Assembly: GCA_000697055.1 (NCBI GenBank)
Contig: JNDT01001834.1
Coordinates: forward strand, 82,493-146,492
Length of the DNA stretch: 64,000 bases
Direction: 5' to 3'
From: Saksenaea vasiformis B4078
Lineage: Eukaryota; Mucoromycota; Mucoromycetes; Mucorales; Saksenaeaceae
Part shown: piece by piece, positions 12,498-25,022 of the stretch
Numbering within the stretch: the first letter of the stretch is position 1
Layout of the letters: each line of letters starts with the position of its first letter
Translations under genes and position numbers: made by a program
Notes under the pieces: generated by a model
What the model saw: the letters and a program-made list of their open reading frames with translations, nothing else
Databases searched by the model: none
What the model was told of the DNA's origin: nothing

Positions 12498-14648
12498 ATA
12501 TGGCTTTTACGAATACACAAAATCAGAGACTTTCATAAAACTTTCATTTTCTTTTCTTTTATCCGAATCGTACCGTTTCTTACACAGCATGGGCTTGGTA
12601 ATTATTTTAACCAATATTAAGAACGCTTTTCATGACGTTTCATTAATGTCCCACCGTGTCTCCTGTATATATAAGACGTAGTTCATCGCAAGTCAATTAT
12701 GCAACTAGTCGAAGCGAGGTCGGCATTCATTAAGATTTGGCTGCAATGATTGGTCAAAGACTACTGATGTACCTTCCATCAGCATTATCACTGTAGCCGT
12801 AAATGGAATATCTGGTGTTTGCGTTGTAACCGGAACTACCAAAAGGCGCTTAAACCGTGATTACGCAATCTTGCATTACGACAGCCTCTAAGATGGCGTA
12901 ACGCATCCGATAAAGAATATATCTCAGTAGTGTCCATTCGTCCTTAATCTCTAGCTCGGCAAAATCGATAATTTATCATTTAGTACAGCTTGTAGGAGAT
13001 TAATCTTATTGGATAACGATTTTCCATTATCAGTATTGGATCAGAGTAATAGCCTTGATTATCCTCTGCAGGCTTATTCTTTTCTAGCACAAAGTGGTAA
13101 GTAGCCGCGGTAGGGTCTATGTACAAACATTGAAGGCACGTGATCGAAGCATGAGATAAGTATCGATACAAAGTAAAATATGCTATGGAAAACATGAAGG
13201 CGCAGATCAGAATTCAAAGTATTGGAAGAAATGTAAAATGATAATGCGCGTAGGTGGCTCATGAATGCTTTTCGCAAAGGTAGTTCTGCTCTTCTGGTTC
13301 AATTTGGAAGGAAAACTGCAATACGTCTTGCCTTCTCAGGAACGGTGCAAGATTAATAACCAAGGCACTAACGTGTTGATTATGACACGGAAAAACATTC
13401 ATATGACCTGATACGGAACAAACATATGGAACGTCAATGATGGGAAGGGTTGCGTCTTTTCTGCTTAAGACAGCGCATGAATGTACATGTAGTTAGCTTG
13501 ATACATGTATATTCAGGGGAAAATGCCGTTAATTCTGCTGATATTTAAGATCTTGTACAGATTCTAACGTGAATCTTCTATATGCAACTGTGGGCTTCTT
13601 ATTGGTATTTTTATCCACTATTGTTTTAGCAGCTATCTTCCTACCGAGGATTTCACTTTGAGGGAGACACGATTCAAGAAAACGAAAAATCAGTCTTCCC
13701 CTCAAATACCCATATGAAATACGTTCTGTGGCCTCTAGTATGAACTCCAATACCTGCATTGGAGCAATGTAACAAGAATAGCCTCTCAGCTCACAATTCA
13801 TCTAGAGGAAGCCCCCAGTTATCTTGAACTGACCGGAAAATTACAAGCGAAATCTATGAAGACACTTGGTTGGTGACAAAGCAATCAAACTACCGCATAA
13901 AGCTTGGTAATGGATCTCAAACCAAAATCTGGTGCTACGATAAACAATGGAAGTTATAAGGATAGTCTCTTTCCCACTTACCTAAAAAATAAAGCCCCTG
14001 ATCACATCATCGATGCGACGCTCGGTCTTTGTCAGAAGCAAGTCTATCTAAATGAAGGCGTTTTAATCTTAATAGAAGCGAAAAAGCCCGGAACCATCGT
14101 ACTAACAGGATAATGATGATTTTCCTATACATATTGTATGACTGATTTGTCGTTCAAGAAGTAAAATGTAATCCGTTCGCACGGATGGCAATCAAAGAAA
14201 CGATTGTAAAGACAATTTTCTGGCATATGACCCCAGTTGCCTTCTTTAGCACGAGATTTGTCTTCAAAATGGAAAGGGCCAGATATTGACCAATGAACAT
14301 ACGCGATATGACTAATAGGTAAAACCAGCCGTGTGACAACTTACAGTAAAGCGATGAAAAAGCACGGAATCTCTTCACCAATAGCACGATCTGGTATGAA
14401 CAGGCCAAAGGTAATGACAATCAAAGAGATAATGTGACCAATGCTATTGGTGCGAGTTATTTGTGTAGATAACCTCGTATTACGTTAAGAACGCAAAGAT
14501 ACCATGGAGACATCCCGAACTGTGTCAGGAATACCGCGCCCTTTTTTTTCCCCATTTGGGTGTATGATTCATATAAAAGCTGATCACTTGCCCCGTTCTT
14601 TTCTTTCTTTTTCTCAAGAAACTTCATTTTTAATTAAGAAAAAACCTT
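12498..14648. other. intergenic region, no gene recognised
   Basis: About 2.1 kb between ITC1 and the permease. Two minus-strand frames (13529-13801 and 14154-14420) and one plus-strand frame (13904-14113) have no recognisable motif. I do not call them genes. The final 100 bp (14540-14648) is pyrimidine-rich and probably the permease promoter. Confidence 0.55.
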
Positions 14649-16762
14649 ATGAATGCTGACGAAAAGCAGTCATTGCCCGAGAACAACCTGGAAACAGGAC
14701 AACGACGTTTTGATCCTGACGAACTTCTTCTCGAGTCCCTTGGATACAAGCAGGTGATTAAAGCTACTCATAACGAGGGAGATTCTCTAAACTTATTTTC
14801 TTTTATTAATTAGGATCTCAGTCGATCGATCTCAGCGTTCTCTAATTTTGCCATCGCTTTTTCATCTTGCTCCGTCTTGAGTGGATTGACACCGGTACGC
14901 CTTTTATGTTCTTGATAATAAGGTTAACAAACGTTTTAGATGTGGGGAGGAGCAATGACCGACTCTGGATCTGTTGGCGTTATTTTCGTAAGCATAGTAT
15001 ATGCTGTCCCTTTTATCTGTCTAACGAACGCGTACTTCAATATTAAGGGATGGATTATAACAGGTCTATTCACGATGACCGTTGCCATGTCTCTAGCCGA
15101 AATATGCAGTGCTTATCCAACGACGGGAGGTAAAAGTTTATTTTCGGTTATCTCGTACGCGTTTGATAAACTTTATCCAATTTAGGCCTATATTTTTGGG
15201 TTTCCCGCCTTGCCACCGCTGAATGGGTTCCGCTTGCTTGTTGGTTGACTGGCTGGTGTAATTGGATCGGTCTAGCATGTAAGTATTAAAAAACAACATA
15301 CGTAAGTTTAAATAAAAATTATAGTCGGCATCACTTCTGTTGACCTCGGTCTCGCCCAGTTCATTGCTGGTGTTATCAATGTGTGGTATGACATTCTTTT
15401 TTTTTCCCAGCTTTCTTGCGCCTGACCAAAAGTTGCAGGGATCCTGAAGTGAATACCTCGGTATATATGCAGTATGGAATCTTCATCGCTATTTTGATCG
15501 TGCATGGCATATTGAACTCAGTTGCTGTCCGCTGGAATGGTGTAATGAACCAGGGCGCATGTAAGGGACAAGCTAAGTTACCGATCTTTACTGAATGTCG
15601 TTTATCTCAGTTTATGCCAATATGGTGGGGATTGTATTGATTGTTGTTGCTGGTTTGGCAATTACGAAACCTCTGGCAACCGGATCATTTGTGGTAAGTT
15701 GATATCAAAATCCAATACTTGGCTTTCTCACACTCTCTTGCAGTTCACACAATTTTATAACGGTTCTGGCTTTTCGAGCAACGGCTTCGCCTTTTTACTC
15801 GTTATCCTGCAGTCACAGTATACGTTGTCTGGATATGATTGTGCCGCTCACATGAGCGAAGGTGCGTACAGACCGAGGTTTATTGTTTACTAAACTTCGG
15901 ATGTGTAGAGACAAAAAACTCGCAAACTGGATCTCCTTTTGGAATCCTTGTTGCCGTAGCAGCTAATACGGTTTCCGGTCTGATATTCTTAATTGGTATT
16001 AGTTTCATGGTCAAAGACTTTGATCGTCAAATTGTCAGTGACGGGGCTATCCATCCACAGATGGTGCAGGTCTTTTTAGATGGTGTTGGCCAACAGTGGA
16101 CCATGGCATTTTTGATTCTTATCATGATCAGTATTTTCTTTTGTGGCTCATCTCTGACGCTCGGCAGCTCCCGCATGGTGTACGCTTTTGCAAGAGATGG
16201 AGCGATGCCTTGTTCGAAATATCTTCACAAACTTAATCGGAAAACAAACAGCCCTGTTATTGCCGTTTGGTTTAACGTCACCGTCGCTGGTATCGTCGGT
16301 GTCCTGTACATGATCAATAGTACGGCTTACGAAGCCATTGTATCCGTTAACACCATTGGCTCACAAATGTCCTATCTGATTCCGATTGTTCTTCGTATAA
16401 CCGTTTCACGAAAGACCTTTGTCCCTGGTATGGTCTTGAACGCACAGCGCTTGTCATGTAACCAATTCATTATGATAGGACCATGGAATCTCGGACGCTT
16501 CAGCACCATCTTTGGCGTGGTAGCTGCTTCCTGGCTCGTCTTCACATGTGTCCTGTTTATTTGCCCTACGGAGGCGCCGGTTACACCAGACACAATGAAT
16601 TACGCCATTGTGCCTTTTGCCTTTATCATGGTCCTGTCCACGGGATACTTTGTTATTTGGGGACGTAAATGGTTCACCGGTCCCGTGCGTATTGTAGACG
16701 GGCAGAAGGTCATTCTGGAAGATGACTCCACAAACGAAATTGATATTAAAGCCGGCTCTTGA
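14649..16762 (+). CDS. APC-superfamily amino acid/GABA-type permease
   Basis: Nine or ten exons: 14649-14753, 14814-14894, 14940-15129, 15186-15278, 15325-15385, 15439-15560, 15611-15693, 15744-15861 and 15909-16762. The last contains a likely 51-nt intron, 16428-16478. The product is about 551 aa with roughly 12 hydrophobic segments. The N-terminal cytosolic tail is acidic and leads into LLESLGYKQ and SRSISAFSNFAIAFSSCS, typical of the amino acid-choline transporter branch (yeast Uga4/Hnm1). The consensus motif SLAEICSAYPTTGGLYFW and the later SSRMVYAFARDGAMP block are present. Splicing out the internal 51-nt segment restores a TFVPGPWNLGRFS-like junction seen in the family. The protein should sit in the plasma or vacuolar membrane and import amino acids, GABA or choline. 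Substrate cannot be chosen from sequence alone. Confidence 0.9.
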
Positions 16763-16996
16763 TATATGAATGAATCTGCGGGATAGTCACCACAGGAGCA
16801 GTCGCTTCCATCATCAGCTATAATACGAATAGATGTCATTGTATCTACAAATGTTAGGACCTTCCGTTCATCTGCATTTTGCGGGTACATGCAATGCACA
16901 ACTGTGAGAAAAAGGACAAAGGAAAAGGAACAAAAATAAAAACTCTATACATGACACGAAACGTAAAACATCACGCATCAGTTCATTTATTTCAGG

Positions 16997-17742
16997 TTAC
17001 ATATTTTTGGATAGCTTCGAAAGTGCTTCTTCAGCTTTGTCAATTCCAAGTTGTTCCGCGCGCTCAAATCGCGTTTTGGCACTTTCTAAATTTCCCATTG
17101 CTTCATAAACGCAGCCTAGATTATATTGGACTTCACCATCCAAAGGATTAAAGTTGGATGCTTGTTCCAGATGCTTGACAGCTTCTTTAACATTTTTAAG
17201 CATCAGGTATGCAGATGCAATGTTTGTGTGTGCGTCTGCTGAATTGGGGCTATATTCCAATGACTGTTCGAATGCTTTAATGGCGTCTTTGTGTTTTCCC
17301 ATTTGGAAATAGCAAACACCTATATTAAAGTATCCCGCACCTGTTTCATAAAACAGTATAATTAATGATGATTCAGTCGTGCCGAGTTCATTTGAACTAT
17401 TACCGCTCGGTGCTATCTGGACGCTGCGATGATAGCTATTCATAGCCTAATAGTAACCCATTCAATTATTATAACGGCACCTTTTAGTGAAATTGTTTTT
17501 ATTTACCATGTCTAAGGAGCCCTTATGAAGATAGGAGGTTCCTACACGAATCTGTTCTTCCGCGTCCGAAATGCGATCCCATTTTGGGACAGTGACAGAG
17601 AATGCTAATGGACGCGTCAACGCAAGACTTTAAATATTGATTCATTACTTCTTGCGAAACGTGGTGCATGTGTTGTTCGTTGAATTGCCAATGGCAACGT
17701 ACTACGCAAACTTTTCGCAAATAATGACCGAGCCAAGGACAT
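16997..17742 (-). CDS. mitochondrial tetratricopeptide-repeat protein
   Basis: Exons on the minus strand: 17742-17649, 17604-17507, 17446-17404 and 17340-16997, encoding 192 aa in frame. The first exon reads as a mitochondrial presequence, rich in Arg, Ser and Leu with no acidic residues (MSLARSLFAKSLRSTLP), ending in a RFARTFSV cleavage-like context. The rest is about four TPR units, for example AGYFNIGVCYFQMGKHKDAI and a unit with YNLGCVYEAMGNLESAK. TPRs mediate protein-protein contact, so this is likely a small matrix or inner-membrane adaptor. No specific partner can be named. The 63-nt intron 17341-17403 is in frame and stop-free; removing it joins APSG to AGYF, giving a proper TPR helix. 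Its 3' end faces the permease gene. Confidence 0.82.
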
Positions 17743-18143
17743 TAGGGTGCTTCTCTTGCTGTGCAATGTGTTGTCTTCAACGGTGGTTTTATTGGATTGA
17801 ATAAGAAGTCACACTTACACTGTCAGATCATCACTGAGATCACAAAAGGCACTTTGAAAAGCGACCACTGCGAACGACGGAGATATGTTGACGCGAGCAG
17901 ATATGTCGCTGCTTTAGATTAAGCGTAAAAAGAATCATCCAGTCTGAGTGGATATCACGGTACTAAACGTTGCTTATTTTATCCGTACCAGATTGTCGCA
18001 GAGCAATGCATTTGAATTGGTGGTCTTACCGACTTTTCACGTCCGACAGTTTGAAACTTCGAGTGAAACCCAAATAATAAACTAGAACAACCGCCCAATG
18101 GTCTAGGCCATGGTTTCTTCTTTCCTTTCTTTCGCTTAAAACG
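17743..18143. other. divergent promoter region between TPR protein and RhoGEF
   Basis: About 400 bp between two divergently transcribed start codons. No ORF of note. It must hold the promoters of both genes, but no clear box was identified. Confidence 0.5.
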
Positions 18144-20092
18144 ATGCATAGAATACGACAGAAAATATCGCATGGTTCATATGAAGATGCTGACTATCAT
18201 CATGAACAAGAATTCTTGTCAGTGCCATCGTTGACCAACGACAGTGAAGAAGAGGAGGAAGAGGAAGATATAGGAGGTGACGGCCCAGTATCTGACGGTT
18301 TAGAACTTGAAAATACCAACGGCAAGGCTAGAAGACGTCAGGATCAAAGCTTTCTATCACGTTCAAAAGAAGCTAAGCTTGGCACTGCATCTTTAATGGC
18401 TTGGCCAGTGGATATTCCACGGGAACGCATCAGAACTAGTAGCATTAATAGCGCTCCTACTCGTTCGCCGGAAGCCAAAATACAATATCGTAAGCAGAGC
18501 AAATCGAGTCATTTAAAGAATAAATGGCTTCAAGCAACGCTGAAGAGGCACACATCCAGCCCGCCACGCTTTTATTATGGAGGCAGCATACAGCCAACCG
18601 TTGAACCTCCAGATCCGCCACCACAGTTATCGACCAACTTAACCTGGAAATACACGTCGCCATCGTCGCCATCGTCGGTAGCTCCTACATCGTCATCGCG
18701 CAGTGCACGCCAAAGCATCATCGAGGAAGATGAGCCGCCACAGGATGTCTCTTTTTCTCAGCAGCAAGAGAAACAGGCCGATGAGCTTTTTATCTTGTCG
18801 GTTGCTCCGGATCGCATCCTCCGCCGTCGTCTGAGTTGTCCAGCGCTGAACGAACAGAAAGATAGCAATGCAAGCAAAAAACAAACGACCGAGGAAGTGT
18901 CCGTCACAACAACGGAAAAACGACTATGCAAAAACGTATTCGGAATAAAAGTCTGCAATGCCGTCGCTCCCTGTTCTACTGGTAATACTGCAGCAGCACC
19001 TAATAGTTCTGGTGAATACGCACCGGAAGATATTTACCACCCTGTGACGAAAAAACCCATTCTGCGGTTTTCGCAGATAAGTCCTCGTACGGTATCGTTG
19101 GTCCGCAAAACGAGCTTGAAGAAACAAGCAAAAGCTTTAGATACTTGGCGACGATCATTGGAAGAAGCACTAAAAAAGGACTGCAGCACTAAACTGGATC
19201 CTTCTAGCATGGTAAGAATATTTGCTCATGGTATACTTTATTAGAACTAAAGTGTCCGTGATAGTCCCCCGAGAAGAGAGAAAAATATGCTTTGACGCGT
19301 AAATTCATCTTGCGTGAATTTTATACGACCGAAGTAAACTATTGGAATCAGCTCTATTTCACCAAAGTGGTACGTGGTCCGTAATTATCAGTTTGCATCT
19401 TAACTGAATTTACATTGATAGATATATAACGATGCATATTTCACGGCCATTGAAAGAGGGAGCCAGTTCGTGAACATCACTGACGCAGATCTGTATGCCA
19501 ATTTATATGATCTCCTACAATTATCCACTCGCTTGCTTCGACAGCTTCAACGTGTCCAGAAAAATGGTGAACGTTCAAAGGACGCCACGAGGCCAGTGTT
19601 AGAGGTGGAGAAGGACCCTGGGTGTATAACCTGCCGCTCAGATATTCCTCTTGGGAAAGTAATACTGGACTTGGCAGAAATGTTTGTTGTATTCTTGCGA
19701 TGCGCACTCGATTACAAGGAGAATCGAAAGAAAGTGGATACCAAAGTTTCAAGTAACAAAGGTTTTTTACTTTACCGAGAAGTAAGAACTCGTAAAGATT
19801 GTTTGATAAATCCTAACCATTTGTCATAGAAATTATCAAGGAGAAAAGAAACTAGGCACTTCACATTATATGATTATTTGATCATTCCCATTCAGCGAGT
19901 AACCCGATATGAGCTTTTGTTAACTGGTAATGTCACCCATTGTTCAAATGGTTCTATGATATTAACGAAATTGTTTTACAAGATCTTGAAAAACATACCG
20001 AGCCTACGAATGAAGATTATGAAAATATCGTTAACGCTCGTAAATTAATCTCTGGGCTGGCCACGGCAATGAATCAAGCACAAAAGCGATGA
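18144..20092 (+). CDS. Rho guanine nucleotide exchange factor with DH domain
   Basis: Five exons: 18144-19211, 19265-19369, 19422-19781, 19830-19926 and 19983-20092; 579 aa. Residues 1 to about 350 are low-complexity, with an acidic run (EEEEEEED) and Ser/Pro-rich stretches. From about residue 360 a Dbl-homology (RhoGEF) domain begins: ALTRKFILREFYTTEVNYW is conserved region 1, and YDYLIIPIQRVTRYELLLT is the highly conserved CR3 helix. DH domains load GTP onto Rho/Cdc42-type GTPases, so the protein should act in cell polarity or wall signalling. The reading frame stops about 37 residues after the CR3 helix (TAMNQAQKR), and no pleckstrin-homology domain follows, which is unusual for this family. 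Confidence 0.85.
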
Positions 20093-21138
20093 TGCACGCT
20101 TTCTCCCTATTCCTCCATCTGCAACAACCATGTACATGCATAATTACATTATTCGTAGCTTATCAATTATTTCATCACATTTGAAAAAATTCGTAATCCC
20201 ATCCATTTCCAATGCCGCAAGGCACGATTTTGTCACACTTTACACCACGTCGTTAACTTGGGCGGCCGCCTTGAGTTTCTTTCTAGTATCAGTTCTATCA
20301 ATGATTCGTATTCCTGTAAGAATATGTATGCTTGGCTAGCGTGGCGACAAAGTTGAATTAGCAAGTGAAACTCACGTAAATTTTTCACAGAGCGAGATAG
20401 TTATTACGCGTGCTGGTTCCCTAACGTGACAAATCTTGAATTTGTCTAGAGGATGTCACTTTGTAGCATCTGCAATATCCGTACACCTCCTCGAAAGAAT
20501 GAATGCAGAAGGGAGGCCGAAGAACGATCAGAATCGTGATATTATCAAGGAACTGCTGGTGTACCGGTTAATACCGAGAAAAACGGCAGCAGCACGCGTG
20601 GAGAACACAGACAAACAAGTGTACGACTTTGTAATCCAAGTTCTAACTGGCTGGCGCGTTTCAATCGTTATTTTCCCGCCTTCTGGATGTCGAATTAACA
20701 AAGTATGCTATTGTAGAGGCAGTTTGCTCTTATGCAATTGTGCGGTAACTTGGGCCTCACGGTGTGCCATCATTAAACAAGAGTCTTTATCGCAATGGTC
20801 TCCCACACAACTAGACTTTTTTTTTTTTTTTTGCAATTGAGGGCAAGAATAGTATGGCGGGGATAACCTTCCTGAAAAGGACGGACAAATCGCCAAAACA
20901 AGACTTCACTTTACACGCTCAATGATGGTATTAAGCACGAAGGATTCTTCTGTCAATTGTAGATTATAACACATGCAAAATCCCATGTTTTCTTCTTTAA
21001 AATAAATCAGACTTTTTCTTGATTTGTGAGGTTCCCACTATTGTCTCACGATAATCAACTTTTTCATTGTCCTATAAACTGGCGGGCACGAAGGGTTCTT
21101 TAAAAAAAGTGATTAGTTGATCAATGGAAAGCATGAGC
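20093..21138. other. intergenic region, no gene recognised
   Basis: About 1 kb between the 3' ends of the RhoGEF and SEC15 (convergent). An open frame at 20436-20840 (plus) has no motif and ends in a T-tract. A T15 run lies near 20817-20831. I see no PH-domain exons that could extend the RhoGEF. Confidence 0.55.
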
Positions 21139-24100
21139 TTACTTTGCTACGTTATCCATTGCTTTACGGTGTAGTCTTTGCTCCGTATCCATCGCGGTTG
21201 TCGGTGGCATATTACGCAGTAACCTGAATTGTAATTAATATATAGTGTATACAAAGTTGACATACTTCTCGAATAGAATCATGACATCTCGTCCTTGCGC
21301 ACGTGCGTATTTTCTGTTCCTGACTTCCAATGATAAATACTCCTCAGGATTTTTGCATTTGGTCAGTTCAAGGATCTAAAAAGATAATATTCTTGTTAAC
21401 TAACGACGTATGTCAAAAGCGTTTCACCTGTCGCAATTCAATAAATGTCTCGACAATGGTTGGATCTCCAAGATTGCGAATAAATTCCTCCAAAAATTGC
21501 ACATCAACTTCAAAGTTTTGAAGTGCTATTCTTGTAATTGAAGGCTGATCCGGATCGAGAAGAAGATTCTGCGCGACGTTAAGCAGGCTGAAGTAAGAAA
21601 AGCATCTGCACCAACCTTCATGCATTGACTTAAGTGTTCCAAAGCACCAAAATAGAGTAGGCTTCTGATGGATTTAGGTAGATTAAGCAAAGCAGCATTG
21701 GTGACGTTGGTCAGGTACGTGACCAGATCCTGTAGATTTGGACTTGGATGTTTCTGAAGTTCTAGCGATGACCTGTGGGTGCGCTTAGCCACTTCGTGCC
21801 GGATAGCAACGTATCATGTACTCTACCAGTCGTAATCCGAGAGTTCTAAGAAATCATCCAATTTGGAATTGACCAATTCAAAAATACGTCTTTCTGCCCG
21901 TCGGCGAGTATCTTTGAACGTAGATGTTGCCTTCAGGTGAATACGGCCGGAGCGGTGAAATGATCTTGTTTCCATTAACAACATCTCAAAATCGGGACAT
22001 GTTGTTTCAAAATATTCGATATTGATAATGATTTGAACGATTTGCGACAAGTTTGTTGATTGCAACTTATTCAAAAGGATAGCATTGACCTTTTGAATAA
22101 GCAAACTATCGACAGCCTACTAGAACATTAAGACAATCTCGATCTATGCTTACTTCTCTTAACCTTTTTCAAAATATCGTCCATTTCTCCATGTGTTTGA
22201 GAAAATCCTTCTGCAAATTGATAAAACTGGTGTACAAACGCACTCACATCGTGACAGCAGGTTGGGAATACCTTTGAAAAAGGTAAACGGAGCGGAAAGC
22301 TATGCACGTATGAATACAGATTATCAGTCATCTAACTACTTACCCGTCCCTTTTCAAAGTCTCTCGGTCGGGACGATAACGGGTATATTGCATCACCTCT
22401 CTTAGTTCTTCTTCATTCATTACAGTCATCGGCATACATTCGTCTTCTTGGACAATCTAGCCAAAGGTTAAGAGTAACCATGTTTCGATATTGACACTTA
22501 CTATTTCAAACACTTCACTGTACTGATTAATAAGCAATTCTGAATACCGTTGGAATAACGCCAATAATGTTTCTTGGAGAGGTTTGACAAAGTATTCAAA
22601 TCCCTTTGTAATCACCATTAATGATGAGCTGTCGCATCCTCCCCAATGTTTACCTCAAGAGTCTGGATAAATATGAGAAGAGAGTACTTGATTCTCAAGA
22701 ATAAATCCGGATCTCTACATTCTTTCAGACTCTCCGACACAACATGCATCACCTTGGAGGTAACCATCTCCCAAAGAGCGTCGACCTTTCGAGGCGTGTA
22801 AGGATAACTTCGCACGAAGTTTAAACATACCTCCGACTGACTTCGGAATTCGCTTGTATTATGTAAAATGATATGTTCGATGATAAAGAATCCGACGATA
22901 TCCTGTAACAACGTTTCAAACGGTGCTAGATTACCGTCACGCAAATTGATTGGTGCCGACAAAGCAAGATTCGCTTGTGCCTACTCTTGTTAACAATCTT
23001 ATGTAATCAATGTGTTACGCTTACTCGTCGATCTTCTTCGTACGATGTCTTAAATTCATGACGCTTGCCAAGCGTTTCATATACATGGATACATCGATAT
23101 AATGGTCCAAAATCAACATTGGCTTCGTCGATAATGCTTGCTAAGTTGATTTCATCAGTCCACATCACTCTTGCAAAAAGAAAAATGGAAATTACACTCA
23201 AGCCCTTCATTCACCACCATCTCTATTGCCGAGTTCACGTTATGATGTTGCAGATTTTTTAATTTCGGATTCTCTGTGGTTTTCGTGCGCCATCTATCTT
23301 GACGTTCTTGCATATTTTGCATGGCGGAACAGCCGATCTGTCTAGAAATTGCTCTTATGCTATGGATAAAAGGGAAGAAATTAGTTATATTCTGTTTGTA
23401 GCTCATCGTTTTATACCTTGCTAGCCATTCCTTCAATTCTAACGTAACTGTATCCTTGATTGTATTTTGCATGACTGGCACTCCCTGAACTGCACATATA
23501 TTTAGCAAACAACAGCATTCGTGTCCAGAATGGAAAACTGACCCAAATGTTTCGCAAAACTATAGTTTGATATTTGTCGCAGATGTTCATGCTCCAAGCT
23601 ATCCAATGCCTAAATCCTTTCTCAGAAAGTCAAATATATCGCTGGTATCATTTACTTTTAATGCAGGATAGTATCTTTTTTGGTCGAATAGATAATTGAC
23701 TTTGTTTGCCAGCTCCAAGACAACCAAGCTATTTTGCAAAGCTTCAATGGCATCATCCACGTTTTGTTGGACTCGTCTTGCTTCGCTTAATTCACGTCGC
23801 TGCGCTGAGTAAGTATAACCGGATTATTATTTCGGGTTAAATCGTTCACCTTTTCGGCCAGCTCGTTCCCTTTCTCTTGTAAGGTTTGGTTCACGTCTTT
23901 TATTTTTTGATGCAAGGCGACTGAGCCCTGTCGAACTTTCAACAGCTGATCCACGGCATGAACAAATTCCTGGCGAAACCCAAGTTAACGAAGTCAGATG
24001 CTAGAACGTACTGTCCGCTCACTTGGTAATGTGCATTGCACATACGCTCAATTTCACCATCCTTTTTTCTGATGAGTGTTTCGAGCTGGTCTAAAAAGGC

Positions 24101-24289
24101 CCTTTGCTTTCCATTTTCTGTAATTTGCTTGATGACCGGTCCAAGCTGCTCCAAATTTTCAGCATCATCCAACGTAGCTGAGAACGTAAGCTCTAGTCCA
24201 CTTGCTGAAATGCTGGTGTCAGTCAAGGCCGACTTTCCTACGGAATCCGAGAAGCGGCCAAGTTCGGACCTATTAGCTGTCGTTGTCAT
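21139..24289 (-). CDS. SEC15: exocyst complex subunit Sec15/EXOC6
   Basis: Seventeen exons in descending order: 24289-24023, 23969-23850, 23799-23656, 23609-23543, 23489-23417, 23359-23196, 23167-23025, 22980-22831, 22785-22654, 22603-22502, 22456-22344, 22299-22164, 22116-21827, 21772-21616, 21568-21428, 21375-21266 and 21223-21139. All phases agree and give 797 aa, the usual Sec15 size. Landmarks: an N-terminal coiled coil (ELAEKRRELSEARR), KVNYLFDQKRYYPALK, the DFGPLYRCIHVYETLGKR block followed by YEEDRR, then FPLRLPFSKVFPTCC and SSLELQKHPSPNLQDLVTYL, and a C-terminal HRKAMDNVAK. Sec15 is the exocyst subunit that binds Sec4/Rab11-type GTPases on secretory vesicles and links them to Sec10 at the plasma membrane. 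It shares a 92-bp divergent promoter with the Gemin8-like gene. Confidence 0.95.
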
Positions 24290-24381
24290 GTTTAAAAGGG
24301 AAAGAGAGAAGGGTGTCGCATTATGAATTCAAAAAAGGCAATCTCTCTTTCCATTGGCCAATTGGCAACAGAACGCGAGCC
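24290..24381. promoter_or_regulatory. compact bidirectional promoter with paired CCAAT boxes
   Basis: Only 92 bp separate the start codons of SEC15 (minus) and the Gemin8-like gene (plus). At 24353-24365 the sequence ATTGGCCAATTGG carries CCAAT pentamers on both strands, the recognition core of the HAP/NF-Y complex. A GA-rich stretch (24300-24311) and a TC-rich stretch (24342-24350) flank it. The layout suggests shared or coupled transcription of a secretory and an snRNP-assembly gene. Factor binding is an inference. Confidence 0.6.
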
Positions 24382-25011
24382 ATGAACCTTTTATCGTTTG
24401 GATCTTTTCACGCACAACATTTTAGCCAAGAACAGGTTGCTCATTGGAATCAGCTTCTTGGCAATCAACAATACTCAAGTTACTATTCGCAGCAAGCAGT
24501 TGCGTGTCCCTTGCCACAAGATCCTGCTCCAATTGATGGCGAGCATCACGATGTTGAGGAATCGCAGGATCATGACGAGATGAATATACCAGAACAGTAC
24601 GATAACGAAGCTGAAGAAGAAGAAACCTATGAGGAAGATATTTCATCCATGACACTGTCCAAAGAAGCCATTGAGATTTTTAAGTTTTCAGAAGCATACA
24701 GAAAAGAGCGTACGTAATGGACACGACATGTCGCATCACTAAACTATTTTATAGGAGAACAGTTGGATAAAGAAGCAGAAATTGATGATGACAACGAGGA
24801 CAAATGGGATTTGAACGAGTCGTCGGTCCTGCACCGAAATGGCATCGAAGCACCAGCTACATGTCTGATACGAACGCAAATCTCACAACCGGGATCAACT
24901 CGACTGCAATTCCAAGAGCACCTTCTGAACTCTGCCTACCTTGAGTCGTGTACAGTTGATGCAAAAGAAGCACCTGTGGCGTTGTGGCCTGTTTTACCTC
25001 TTCGGCTGTAA
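24382..25011 (+). CDS. Gemin8-like SMN-complex protein
   Basis: Two exons (24382-24709, 24755-25011; 45-nt intron) give 194 aa. The N-terminal part (FSQEQVAHWNQLL and QYSSYYSQQA) resembles the Trp/Tyr/His-rich N-terminus of Gemin8. An acidic linker follows, then a conserved helix MTLSKEAIEIFKFSEAYRKE (Gemin8 has an E-M-I-x-F-F-A-x-S-E-R-H-R-R-E helix). The C-terminus LWPVLPLRL matches the invariant WPxxPL ending of Gemin8. Gemin8 bridges SMN and Gemin6/7 in the cytoplasmic complex that loads Sm rings on spliceosomal snRNAs. The stretch between the helix and the C-terminus (about residues 130-180) is weakly conserved, and my exon 2 reading there could be wrong. The assignment rests on the two motifs and overall layout. 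Confidence 0.7.
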
Positions 25012-25022
25012 TTTTCTTTATT

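Noticed and set aside
20436..20840. 134-codon ORF after the RhoGEF
   Set aside because: Looked for a missing PH domain here; the translation has no PH pattern and ends in a T-tract artefact.
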